Assembly: GCA_963281255.1 (NCBI GenBank)
Contig: OY725494.1
Coordinates: 2,555,934 to 2,619,933, forward strand
Source: Aphrocallistes beatrix
Taxonomy: Eukaryota; Porifera; Hexactinellida; Sceptrulophora; Aphrocallistidae
DNA length: 64,000 nucleotides
Reading direction: 5' to 3'
In this document: positions 55,087 to 64,000 of the stretch, one piece after another
Numbering within the stretch: the stretch's first letter is position 1
How the letters are laid out: each line of letters opens with the position of its first letter
Translations under genes and position numbers: made by a program
The notes under the pieces: generated by a model
Seen by the model: only the letters and a program-made list of their open reading frames with translations
The model's database searches: none
Told to the model about the DNA's origin: nothing

Positions 55087-55725
55087 TTTCCACATAATCT
55101 TAGTTTATAAACTTGCCACATTTCCTATCATTTGCATTTGCTATTCACTTCTATATTTGTCACTTACTGACTTTACATCGACATTATTTTAGAATTACTT
55201 CATCTTAAAATGGGAACGCAATTCTGCAATATTGAAACAATTCTCTTTTTACGTTCAACAGCATCATCCACAGACTATGTTTAGTTATTTACAATTCAGA
55301 CTTGGCGGATAATCTAAGACTTTCCCTCCTTAATTATTTCAGCTGACAATTTCAGACCTTCGAAACACTAGGGTTTGGTGTCTCAAAACTTCACAATTTC
55401 GCATATTGTAAGTTTTAGCTTTTTTAATTTTGTAACCTAGTTTTCGTGGTTGAATTAACTTTCTTTATTCCTTGAGTTCAATAAATTTCCTGAATTATTA
55501 TTGATATTGATATTATTATTATTTTTAGTTACAATCGGACATTTAGAATATCCTAATGTGCTTCGCTTGTTTTGAAAAGTTGTAAGGGCGTACTTCTGAT
55601 ATTTAAATAAATTAGTAACTTTATTTTTGTGATATTTGGGGGTGGCATTATATCAGTTAATAATACAAGTACATTTTAATAACCTAAAATCTACCGGTTC
55701 CGAGATATTGGCGAAAACAGTTGGG
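55087..55725. other. Non-coding spacer
   Basis: No gene or repeat boundary is recognised. A short TTATTATTATT run lies at about 55515. Weak AT-rich repeats only. Confidence 0.4.
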
Positions 55726-56060
55726 ACCATTAATAATTTCAACTATGAAGGCTGGTCCAAATTTTAATAGAATGTGTATATTATTAATATATCTCACGCA
55801 TGATACAATTCTCATAAAAAATGACTACTCATCACTGTGTTATAACGTCATCATTACGAATCAAAGATTAAAAAATTGATAAATTTGGTGATTTTTCGAG
55901 TGATATCGATTTTAACATTAAGACAGCCGTATTTAGACTTGTTTTCGACCTTATAATTAATTAATGTGAGGCTAGGCGCCCAAAGGGCGTCTCCAGTGGA
56001 CATAAAGTCTGACAGTTTCTTCAATCAATTCGTTACAGATATATATATATATATATATAC
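55726..56060 (+). repeat. Family-A repeat remnants and (TA)n
   Basis: Family-A sequence from the aattttaatagaatgtgtat region to a damaged 3' module (agtggacataaagtctgaca) that jumps to an inverted 5' end (cagtttcttcaatcaattcg), then a TA tract at 56038-56060. Confidence 0.6.
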
Positions 56061-56066
56061 TATATA

Positions 56067-56111
56067 CAGTCGACTCCGCTTAATAGGGTCACATCGGTCA
56101 GGGCATATTTT
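56067..56111. repeat. Solitary Tigger-like terminus
   Basis: CAGTCGACTCCGCTTAATAG after TA, with an AAGCGACAG boundary; the other end is missing. Confidence 0.5.
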
Positions 56112-57100
56112 GACCAGATTAAGCGACAGTTTATTATCTTTCAATTGAACAGCTCATGTTGCTGCTACAAGTTCGATAGAACTATCATGCAAACTCTCTC
56201 AAATCCATCTGAATTCTATAAATTACTGATAATATTTAACATCCACATAAACAATACTGAATATCATACGGCACAATTATTATTATTACAATAATTTTCA
56301 CTCTGCTGGACTATAATACTTGGTATCGCGGCGTCTTTGTGGGATGTCATGATGGTAGCTACATACTGAGAACAAGAAGTAAGCTGGTATATATTTTTAT
56401 ATTTTTGACCCTATCGATCAAAATTTATTCCTCTCTTTTTAGTAAGCATTTGCTTTGCACTGATTTGTTTAAATTTATAATAAATTGCATTCTAATAACC
56501 GATTTTATTGAGCAAACATTGGAATTTATTCTTTGAGTGTAGGGTTTTCAATCCCAAGATTCCGATATATTTTCTTTTGGGGATTGAATCCTGGGGTTTG
56601 GCTATCAATTTCGGGATTCAATAAAATCCCAGGAATCCTGATTACATGGGTTTACAGTTTTGATACCTTACAAGAGCGCTTCGCTTGCTTGCGCTGCGCG
56701 GCTGGCAGACAATTTGTGTCCACCGGAGGCGCCCTTTGGGCGCCTGGGGTCACATTGATTAATTATAAGGGAAATAACATCTTTAAATATGTCTGTCATA
56801 CTGTTATGGTCGATATCGCACGAAAAATCACCGAATTTTGAGTTGATTAAATGAGTTGCATGTTGAGTTATAATCAAAAAGTCAGAGTCTATAAATCATG
56901 TTCTAATTTAACAGTGCGAAGCTATCTAGCTTGAAATATCCAAAATTAATCAACTACACCCGATGAATTTGGTTTTCATCCGACATAGGTTTCAAGCAAG
57001 GTATTAGATCGGTCGGATGCTTGACATTAAATGACTTGATAGGATAACCGGGGGACAATAAAATTTAAGCAGGAATCTGAAAGTTTATCTCATCTCCAAT
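56112..57100. repeat. Duplicated repeat block, copy 3 (inverted)
   Basis: Reverse complement of 19949-20770, including the family-A 3' insertion (56671-56860 here), so copies 2 and 3 share a more recent ancestor than copy 1. The ORFs match shadow ORFs of copy 2. Confidence 0.75.
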
Positions 57101-57535
57101 AACCTCAAGCATATACGATCAGCGGTGTTTTGCCAAAAATAGAAGTGGGGGGCGCTTCCTTCCCGTAAAAAAGTTATATGTTTTTTCGTGAAACTTTAAT
57201 CCCCTGATGGTATAGAAATGGTGATAATAAGAAAGAGAAAAAGAATATGGTTAGTTTAAAATGGCAACAATTGATTTGAATTTGTTATGCTACGTAATAC
57301 ATTCTAAGGCTAAAATTAAAATGGTAGTCAGCATGAGGTGAGGAGCGCCCCCCCAAGCGAAAAAAGTGGGAGGGCAGCGCCCCCCCGCGCCCCCCCCCCA
57401 AAACACCACTGTATACGATGCAACAAATTTACTTATTACATGATTTCAACATATAGTATTGTGAGTTTTTAGTGCAGCTCTATAGGGAGATGCCTTTATG
57501 GCATGGACGGAGTATCTCGTCAGTCCGTATGTATG
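57101..57535. other. Non-coding, with a C-rich stretch
   Basis: No gene. A strongly G/C-homopolymeric stretch (ggagcgccccccc, gcgccccccccc) lies at 57341-57400. Confidence 0.4.
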
Positions 57536-58215
57536 TACAGGGTGGGGAATAAGTTCTGCCACAAGCTTCATTAGGTATAAAATTTCTTATACTCAAACAA
57601 TCTTAGTTATTATGGTCCTTAGAGATTGTAATTCGAATATTTTCAATGATTTTAAAAGATTTTTCGATTCTATGACTTAGAAATGTATTTTGTATGGTGA
57701 GTTTTGAGAGAAAAAAAAATGTGTCCTGGTCCGCAGCGAAAATCGTGAATCAGGGCTCACTGCTTCTGTAAAAAATGTCTTCATAATCGATGTCCCATGA
57801 CGATTTAGCACCTGGTAGCTTTCATTCGCCATAGAAATATTTCATAAATCCACTGAATTCGTTATCAGAAACGAGAAAAAGTTATTCAGTCGCAGTTCAA
57901 ATTAGGTACATTTTGCAAAATTCTCCAAAATGGCACTTTTTTTCACATCACAAAGAAATCCGATACAATTGGTCTTCAAAATGCACTGATCTGAACATCT
58001 TATATCTCTACAAATTTAGAGTGTTCGAGGAAAATGTGTGAGCTAATTTTTCCTACAATTTGAAGACTCTGGGAAGATAACTTGAAATGCAGTGGGCCCG
58101 ACCAGGACACTTTTTTTTTTTTCAAAACTCACCATACAAAACACATTTCTAAGTCATAGAATCGAAAAATATTTTAAAATCATTGAGGATATAAAGCTAC
58201 TGCGAAATCTAATAG
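57536..58215. mobile_element. Family-D palindromic element, right end lost
   Basis: It starts CAGGGTGGGGAATAAGTTCT after TA. Mirrored arms (gattgtaattcgaatatttt, agtcatagaatcgaaaaat) surround a centre with a tgtcctggtccgcagcgaaa motif. The right arm stops inside the repeat at about 58200. A complementary copy is at 62176-62873. Confidence 0.65.
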
Positions 58216-58476
58216 TCCGACTTTTACCAAATTTCGTATGTAGGATCTCATTATGGTGTAGATATGCACCGTCAACATTTTATCGCAAAATCTTTTCACT
58301 TCCAGTTTTTATAAGTATATATTCATATTTTAACACCACCCTGCAAAGCTTTGTTTAAATATCTAAGTAAGATCTCAACGACTAATTTAGGGTATTTCAC
58401 CATGTAGTATCCGATTTTCGCACTTTGAAAGTAATAATATGAATATTTTATGAGTTATTAACATATTGATATATAC
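58216..58476 (-). repeat. Family-C fragments
   Basis: Family-C sequence including the uninterrupted ctttgtttaaatatctaag that serves as the empty site for the TTAA MITE at 37319. Confidence 0.6.
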
Positions 58477-59336
58477 CATAGCCTACTACATACAGGCCAT
58501 TTCACTACTTTAGACCAGGGATAAGATAAAGTAGAGTTTTTAATACAATGAAATTTAACACAATATCATTTTGATATATTTAATATTGTGTAATTATACA
58601 TCCTCTACCCCACAATAATGATATTACTGACTGCTGGCATAATTTAGGTGACGGACAAGGAATACTACATAAATATATAGGTGTATATATATACATATAT
58701 TAATTAGAGGTAAGTTTAAGTATCTTCCTTTGAGTATCTTTGGGACAAGAGGTGGTAGAAGTAATATTCTTGGCCTTGTTGTTGAGTAAACAGTTACTTG
58801 AAGTCATTAAAATACAACGTAGCATATCTTTTCCGTCAATACAACAATTAGTACACTCAAAAGCCCAATCCTCACATTCTTCATCCTCAATTTTTAGAAT
58901 AGCCAACTGAGCCTCATCCAAATGCTCCAGGTGCGTATCGAAACTGGGCGAGTGGACACATGTGTCATCAACAAATGCCTGTACATTCGGACACCCTCGT
59001 AGAGCCTGGTCTACCGCTCGCTGATAGGTAGCCTGTGAGTTTGACAATCCAAAAGGCATGCGGTTGAATACAAACTGGCCGCGCGTTGAAACAAACGCAG
59101 TGAACTCCCTATGCTTTTCCTTCACAGGCTCGCTCCAGTATGCGGATGCCCCATCCAGTGTAGAGAATACAGTTGCCCCTCCCATACGATCGAAAACATC
59201 TCGGGGATCCGGCATCGGATAGGCATCTCGCTTCGTCACATCGTTGAGATCCCGGTAATCTACAGCAAATCGATGGATCCCGTCCTTTTTCTTCACTAAG
59301 ATCACTCGACTCGCCCAAGAGGAAGAAGAGGGACGT
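58477..59336 (-). mobile_element. P-like/gypsy chimera, second copy, truncated
   Basis: The left end is CATAGCCTACTACATACAGG with GACCAGGGATAAG, as at 8086. It then has about 110 bp of the same subterminal sequence, a different 90-bp stretch, and the same RT fragment. It breaks off at 59336 where the 3' hairpin of a rolling-circle-like repeat (aagcgaagcgcgctt) abuts it. The right P-like end is absent. Confidence 0.8.
58700..59336 (-). pseudogene. Ty3/gypsy RT fragment with cysteine-rich tail, second copy
   Basis: Open for about 200 codons, with the RT fingers/palm (LVKKKDGIHRFAVDYRDLND), MPFGLSNSQ and FVDD, then the same non-RT tail (ECTNCCIDGKDMLRC) as at 8223. Differences from the first copy are few (for example V to E in YWSEPVKEK). 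The zinc knuckle and protease are lost by truncation. Confidence 0.85.
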
Positions 59337-59389
59337 AAAGCGAAGCGCGCTTATATATACGTACATACTATTTATCTAGATAGATTAAT

Positions 59390-61170
59390 CGAGTTTTAAT
59401 AGTAAGGATACGAGCATTATACGTAACAAGTCATGTCTCAATAAAACATTTTCAATATTTCCTGATTACGTCTAAGCCAGTTTATTCTCCCAACCATTTA
59501 TTAACTCTTATCCTACCATAATATGTAATAAGGAGGTAGTAGACATGTTTAGCAAATGTTTAACGTGGTTGGAGGATCAACCTGAAGCCTTGTATTATAA
59601 TTTGCTTATTGTCCTCTTTAAGGGAATTAGCTGCAAAGAAAGATATTCTCAACTGAAGCAGACAAAAAATACTCATTTTATCTGACAAATTCCTTTTTTT
59701 TAATGTTTTACTAACTTTCCAGTAAAATTTTCGTTATTTCACATATCCGAACACTTATCCGGGAATAATTTTCCAAGGTGTTTGGATAATCGAGGGTTTA
59801 CTGTATTGTAAGTTTAAATATTCAATTCGTTTCAATTACTGAATTCAAATATCAAGATACATAGTAATTAATTCATTTTATTTAAACTGTTCAGATTGCT
59901 TGATAAGTAAAGATGGAAACTGTGAGCACGGAAACCAAAATAGCTAAAGAATGGGTAGGGAAAGTAGCCATAGTGACAGGTGCATCTGCTGGAATTGGTC
60001 TCGATCTAATTCGAGTACTAGCTTCCAATGGAGTCAGGACAATCGGCTGTGCCAGGAACATCCTCAAGATCGAAGAAGCAGGAATGAGCTTGAACGGAAA
60101 AGTGGGCGGAGACAGCTTTCAAGTGTGATGTGAGCAAGGAGGAGGAGGTTAAGTCCATGTTTGATATGGCTCAGAAAAAGTATGGAGGGGTCGACATTCT
60201 GGTGAATAACGCAGGGCTGTCATATGATGCAAGCATTCTCTCTGGTGCAACAGAGGACTGGAAGTCTATGCTGGATGTGAATGTGCTAGGCGTTTGCATT
60301 TGCATAAGGGAGTTCTTTCAAAATCACAAGGCCAGAAAAGCTGACTTAGGGTATATATTTAACATATCTAGTATCGGTGGCCATATTGTACCAAGTGTCA
60401 GCAATTCGCATTTCTATTCGGCCACTAAATTTGCCGTTACCACAATTACTGAAGGAACGCGACAGGAATTGAGAGAGATCAAATCAAACATTAAAATTAG
60501 CCAAGTTTCACCTGGACTCGTATACACTGAAATTGTAGAACGACAAATCAAAGATAAGGAAAAAGCCGAGGCGTTTTATAGTCAACAATTCAAAGAAAAC
60601 AGTTGCCTAGAAGCAGGAGATATTTCAGAGGCAATTCTTTTCCTGCTAAGCACCCCTCCTCGCGTTTGTTGCCATGATGTTATCATCCGCAGCCTACAAG
60701 GAAGTTTGTAGGAGTTATCCTGGGGTATTAGAGCTAACCTTGTAGGGGTAGAGGAAAACATTAACAGTTAGTCTTAACAATCTTTTAATGGTTAATGTAT
60801 ATTTATATTTATCATCAGACTTAGTATATACAAGCGCGTTTCGCCTGCTTGCGCTGCGCGGCTGGCGGACACTTTGTGTCCGCCGGAGGCGCCCTTTGGG
60901 CGCCTGGGGTCACATTGATTAATTATAAGGGATAATGCATCCCTAAATAAGTCTGTCCTACTGTTGTAATCGATATCGCACGAAAAATCACCAAATTTGT
61001 CAATTATTAAAATGTTGATGCGTAATGATGACGTCATAACAGAGTGATGAATCATCATTTTTTGATGATATTTCCATCATATGTGGGGTATATGAATATA
61101 CATACACATCCTTACTATTAAAACTCGATTAATGTTTGTGTATATCCTTACTATTAAAACTCGATTATTG
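59390..61170. repeat. Inverted segmental duplication of 12245-14030 (SDR B/D unit)
   Basis: Left part: inverted Tigger sequence (compare 13594-14030) ending with its TA-flanked terminus near 59803. Middle: SDR pseudogene D. Right: the family-A 3' half. With 61185-61678 added it corresponds to 10454-14030 minus the Tigger insertion 10989-12244. Confidence 0.85.
59913..60711 (+). pseudogene. SDR copy D (DHRS11-like), 5-bp deletion
   Basis: It starts at ATG 59913 and matches the other copies through residue 66 (NGKVGG). A 5-bp deletion at about 60110 (ggagacagc instead of ggagagatcacagc) then shifts frame and gives a stop at 60126-60128. The remaining coding sequence is open from 60130 to 60711 with NNAG, YSATK and the GSL C-terminus. 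It lacks the TAA of copy B, so B and D were inactivated independently after duplication. Confidence 0.9.
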
Positions 61171-61184
61171 TATATATATATATA

Positions 61185-61678
61185 TGTAACGAATTGATTG
61201 AAGAAACTGCCGGGCGCAGAAGGCTGATTTTTGGCATGTGGGAGTCTTTTGGCTATGGCTCCAGTAAGTTCTGAGTTCAGAGCAAAATGTCGACTCATCA
61301 TGGAATTATGACGTCATTGTCACATTTTTAAAAGTTAAGCAACACAGTTATTCGAGCATAACTCAGCCATTATAGGAGATAGAAGGCTGAAATTTTAATA
61401 GAATCTGTATACTAACACACCTCACATATGATGCGACTTTCATCAAAAAATGATGACTCATCACTTTGTTATGACGTCATCATTACTCATCAAAATTTTA
61501 AAATTGACAAATTTGGTGATTTTATGAGTGATATCGATTTTACAACTAAGATAGACATATTTAGAGATTATATCTCCCTTATAATTAACCAATGTCACCT
61601 TCAGGCGACCGAAGGGAGCCTCCGGCGGACACGAAGTGTCCGCCAGCTGCGCAGCGCAAGCAAGCGAAGCGCGCTTGT
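61185..61678 (+). repeat. Family-A rolling-circle-like repeat, full-length reference copy
   Basis: 5' end TGTAACGAATTGATTGAAGA at a (TA)n tract; interior with two TGATGAnTCATCA/TGACGTCAT boxes; 3' module gcggacacgaagtgtccgcc; terminal hairpin caagcgaagcgcgcttg with 6-bp stem and 5-nt loop. It is the clearest complete copy (494 bp). Confidence 0.75.
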
Positions 61679-61789
61679 TCTATTAAAATCACCTCTGCAA
61701 AAAAAAATGGAATTTTTCACACCTTTTCTATACCAGCCCCGCTGCGTTAGCAAGCGAAGCGCGCTTGTTACTATGAATACTTCAAAGCA

Positions 61790-62155
61790 ATAACTTATAA
61801 GATGTCTCAATTATATTATAGTGTATGGCAATAAAAAAGTTTTGTGTATACGTACTCGTATTTTCACACCTTTTTATGCATATTTTAACACCATTTGACG
61901 AATTTTGAAAATTATGCTAGAGACTAGCTTCCAACTGTTGACATGGTTTGTTTAGGGGTGTAGAATTCGAATATCATATTTTCAGATCCATTTAAGAAAT
62001 TATTGGTTAACTTTTGTTTATAATATTTATATAAATTAAACAAATTCTCAAAATAGGCTAGATTGAGTAACTTCAGGCGCCCGCAGAGCGACTATGCGGA
62101 CACGCAGTGTCCGCAAGCCGCGCAGCGCAAGTAAGCGAAGCGCACTTGTATATAT
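61790..62155 (+). repeat. Family-B repeat, 3' part
   Basis: One 140-bp-type unit (agcttccaactgttgacatg), then the GC-rich 3' module (gcggacacgcagtgtccgca) and hairpin (aagcgaagcgcacttgta). Confidence 0.7.
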
Positions 62156-62175
62156 ATAAATACACATTAATCGAG

Positions 62176-62873
62176 GTTTATGGTCCTTAGAGATTGTAAT
62201 TCGAATATTTTCAATGATTTTAAAAGATTTTTCGATTCTATGACTTAGAAATGTGTTTTGTATGGTGAGTTTTGAGAAAAAATAAGTGTCCTGGTCCGCA
62301 GCGAAAATCGTGAATCAGGGCCCACTGCTTTTCAAGTTATCTTCCCAGAGTCTTCAAATTGTAGGAAAAATTAGCTCACACATTTTCCTCGAACACTCTA
62401 AATTTGTAGAAATATAAGATGTTCAGATCAGTGCATTTTGAAGACCAATTGGATCAGATTTTTTAGTGATGTGAAAGAAATTTCCATTTTGGGGAATTTT
62501 GCAAAATGTACCTAATTTGAACTGCGACTGAATAACTTTTTCTCGTTTCTGATAACGAATTCAGTGGATTTATGAAATATTTCTATGGCGAATGAAAGGT
62601 ACCTGGTGCTTAATCGTCATGGGACATCGATTATGAAAACATTTTTACAGAAGCAGTGGGCCCTGATTCGTGATTTTCGCTACGTGCCAGGACACATTTT
62701 TTTTCTCAAAACTCACCATACAAAACACATTTCTAAGTCATAGAATCGAAAAATCTTTTAAAATCATTGAAAATATTCGAATTACAATCTCTAAGGACCA
62801 TAATAACTAAGATCGTTTGAGTATAATAAATTTTATACCTAATGAAGCTTGTAACAGAACTTAAGAGTCACCC
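62176..62873. mobile_element. Family-D palindromic element, left end lost
   Basis: It lacks the outer left terminus but has both mirrored arms and the right end (complement of CAGGGTGACTCTTAAGTTCT) followed by TA. It complements the copy at 57536. Confidence 0.65.
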
Positions 62874-62879
62874 TGTATA

Positions 62880-63735
62880 TGCATATTTTCACACCTTTTA
62901 AAAATTTCGTATTTTGAGCTAAAAGCGAGTTCTCAACTGCAAATATATGGATATTTTAATATGTAGATTCCGATTTTCGCACTTTAAAAGTGATAATATG
63001 CGAATGTTATTAGTTACTACATAAGTTTATATATATATTTTCACACCTTATGAAAAATATTTCATTTTGAGTTAAAAGCGAGTTCTCAACGGCTAATCTA
63101 AGGTATTTTAATATGTGGAATCCGATTTTCACATTTTAAAAGTAATAATGTGAATATTTTACGAGTTATTAGCATATGTATATATACATGTTTACACCTT
63201 TTGAAAAATTCTTCTTAGCGAGCTTTCAACGGCTATTATAGGGTATTTTAATATGTAGATTCCTAATTTCACACTTGGAATGCCCTAAAATGAGTATTTG
63301 CCGATGTATTCCGATATTCACATTTCATGTTCCTTCGAGTCACTTCCTGGAGCTGCACTATCGGTCTGTCGACCGACATTTTTTATACTTAGAAATTTCA
63401 GTTTTTCAACCATAACTCAAGCATTTTAAGTGATAGAAGGCTGAAATTTTAATAGAATGTGTATATTAATATATCTCACATATGATACAACTATCATCAA
63501 AAAAATGATGACTCATCACTCTGTTATGACGTTATCATTACGCTTAAAATTTTAAAAAATTACAAATTTGGTGATTTTTCGTGCGATATCGATTTTAACA
63601 GTGAGACAGACGTATTTAGAGATGTTATCTCCCTTATTATTAATCAATGTGACTCCAGGCGTCCGTAGGGCGCCTCCGGCGGACACAAAGTGTCCTCCAG
63701 CCGCGAAGCGCAAGCAAGCGAAATGCGCTTGTAAT
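62880..63735 (+). repeat. Inverted family-C array joined to family-A 3' part
   Basis: Three inverted 150-bp family-C units, the tcggtctgtcgaccgacatt junction, then family A through the 3' module (gcggacacaaagtgtcctcc) to the hairpin (gaaatgcgcttgta). Confidence 0.7.
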
Positions 63736-63739
63736 ATAG

Positions 63740-63960
63740 AAAATGAGAGGTTAATTTATAGCTGGAGCTGTATGATGGGTTCTGCTTTTTAACAGCTGAC
63801 TTGTTGTTAAGGTTGGCTTTTCTATATTCCCGCCGCAATTGAAACAATTTATCCTGGAATGCAGGAGTTTGCTTTTTTTGGTATTTGCGTAGTTTGTCCT
63901 CGTAAACGAGTTGCTGCTGGACCAGGATGAGTATAGCTTCGGAATGTAGCATGGACACTA
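63740..63960 (-). CDS. Possible exon of a gene extending past the window
   Basis: The minus-strand frame encodes a charged helical stretch (QQQLVYEDKLRKYQKKQTP, FQLRREYRKANLNNKSAVKK) with low repeat character. Upstream, at 63961, is a plausible acceptor (tattctag). The frame then runs into the family-A repeat, where it cannot be genuine. The family is not recognised; it could be chance. Confidence 0.3.
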
Positions 63961-64000
63961 GAATATAAAACGATATAGTATAACTATGATGAGCTCTTGT

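Noticed and set aside
1..64000. tRNA and rRNA genes
   Set aside because: Visual scanning for B-box-like GGTTCGANNCC with a matching A box and cloverleaf found none; a covariance-model search would be needed to exclude decayed copies.

Overview
The window is nuclear DNA from an animal, very probably an invertebrate. The evidence is GT-AG introns in MCCC2, a PP2C phosphatase of the PPM1G type, a cytochrome P450, coiled-coil/NHL proteins of the TRIM type, and a dense population of eukaryotic DNA transposons (P/THAP-like, hAT, Tc1/mariner, pogo/Tigger, Harbinger-like, piggyBac-like), a non-LTR retroelement and a Ty3/gypsy fragment. The species cannot be fixed from the sequence. Most of the window is AT-rich; the MCCC2/PPM1G interval is clearly GC-richer.

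Layout. 1-6.7 kb: a frameshifted THAP gene in a P-like element, nested MITEs, a 2.0 kb P-like element and the intact SDR gene A. 7-10.4 kb: mosaic repeats and a P-like element that carries a captured Ty3/gypsy gag-pol piece. 10.4-14.5 kb: tandem rolling-circle-like repeats, a Tigger element with a Harbinger-like element inside it, and SDR pseudogene B. 14.5-22.9 kb: duplicated repeat blocks, intact SDR gene C and a mariner fold-back. 23.8-24.7 kb: intact NHL gene. 25.1-26.3 kb: a fold-back element with mirrored minisatellites. 26.95-32.66 kb: MCCC2 (five exons), with the complete intronless PPM1G gene on the same strand inside its last intron. 33-37.7 kb: fold-back and minisatellite elements. 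37.8-39.3 kb: P450. 39.5-45.6 kb: P-like fold-backs and a Tc1 element. 45.9-47.1 kb: a frameshifted coiled-coil/NHL gene. 47.4-49.3 kb: a LINE remnant. 51.1-55.1 kb: a hAT element interrupted by a P-like element, then a short P-like element with a complete two-exon THAP-only gene. 56-64 kb: inverted copies of earlier blocks, including SDR pseudogene D, and a second P-like/gypsy chimera.

How it fits together. The host genes are unrelated metabolic, signalling and scaffold genes; no operon-like pathway is visible. MCCC2 (leucine breakdown) and PPM1G (nuclear phosphatase) are physically nested. The four SDR copies arose by segmental duplication; two are intact and two are broken. The strongest unifying signal is a P-element-like transposon family. 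It has termini starting CATAGC, an inner GGACCAGGGATG-like box about 45-55 bp inside most ends, and exact or near-exact 7-bp target duplications at five insertions. It appears as THAP-coding elements, internally degraded elements, fold-backs and gene-fragment-capturing chimeras. Several insertions can be checked against uninterrupted paralogous copies in the same window.
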